DNA of 5,785 bases from Saprospiraceae bacterium (GTDB lineage Bacteria > Bacteroidota > Bacteroidia > Chitinophagales > Saprospiraceae), in the NCBI GenBank assembly GCA_017995875.1, contig JAGOIB010000136.1, positions 1-5,785 of the forward strand. Reading direction: 5' to 3'. Of this stretch, positions 5,784-5,785 are shown piece by piece. The notes under the pieces are model-generated. The model was not told where the DNA came from. It searched no databases and was given only the letters and a program-made list of their open reading frames with translations. Made by a program: the position numbers and the translations under genes. Position 1 is the stretch's first letter. Every line of letters begins with the position of its first letter.

Positions 5784-5785
5784 TG

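Overview
The window looks like a chromosomal segment from a member of the Bacteroidota, probably an environmental Chitinophagia-, Saprospiria- or Sphingobacteriia-like lineage. The reasons are a periplasmic two-propeller plus Y_Y_Y sensor kinase, a secreted protein with 'VGIGTTSP'-type repeats and an Lcl_C/DUF1566 end, a secreted protein with the W-x-G...DW...NW...DVIIP pattern, A-rich leaders mostly without Shine-Dalgarno sequences, and an AT-leaning base composition. The exact lineage cannot be read from the sequence.

All four genes lie on the minus strand, so transcription runs from high to low coordinates. In that order they are: a 141-residue secreted beta-rich protein (5242-5667); a 1004-residue membrane sensor histidine kinase (2154-5168); its NarL/LuxR-type response regulator (1496-2134), 19 nt after the kinase; and a secreted Lcl_C/DUF1566 protein (about 273-1373). 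The last 272 bases (1-272) hold no gene. They contain a heptamer tandem repeat, four short palindromic TGTC...GACA repeats and a possible weak terminator.

The main observation is a near-identical 22-bp motif (21 of 22 bases) at 1463-1484 and 5762-5783. The two copies have the same orientation and lie upstream of the Lcl_C gene and of the small secreted gene. In both places a similar CAnTTTTR element, resembling the Bacteroidota -7 box, follows after exactly 22 nt, and the ATG comes roughly 85-90 nt after the motif. The simplest reading is a shared operator-promoter, possibly bound by the encoded response regulator. The module would then be a self-regulated surface-sensing system: the kinase reads a periplasmic signal, phosphorylates the regulator, and the regulator controls its own operon and the adjacent surface protein. 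The motif and its spacing are seen directly; the regulator's role is inferred.

A hairpin right after the stop codon of the small secreted gene (5209-5243) may reduce read-through into the kinase gene and so set different expression levels within the operon. No CRISPR array, RNA gene, integrase, transposase or reverse transcriptase was seen.
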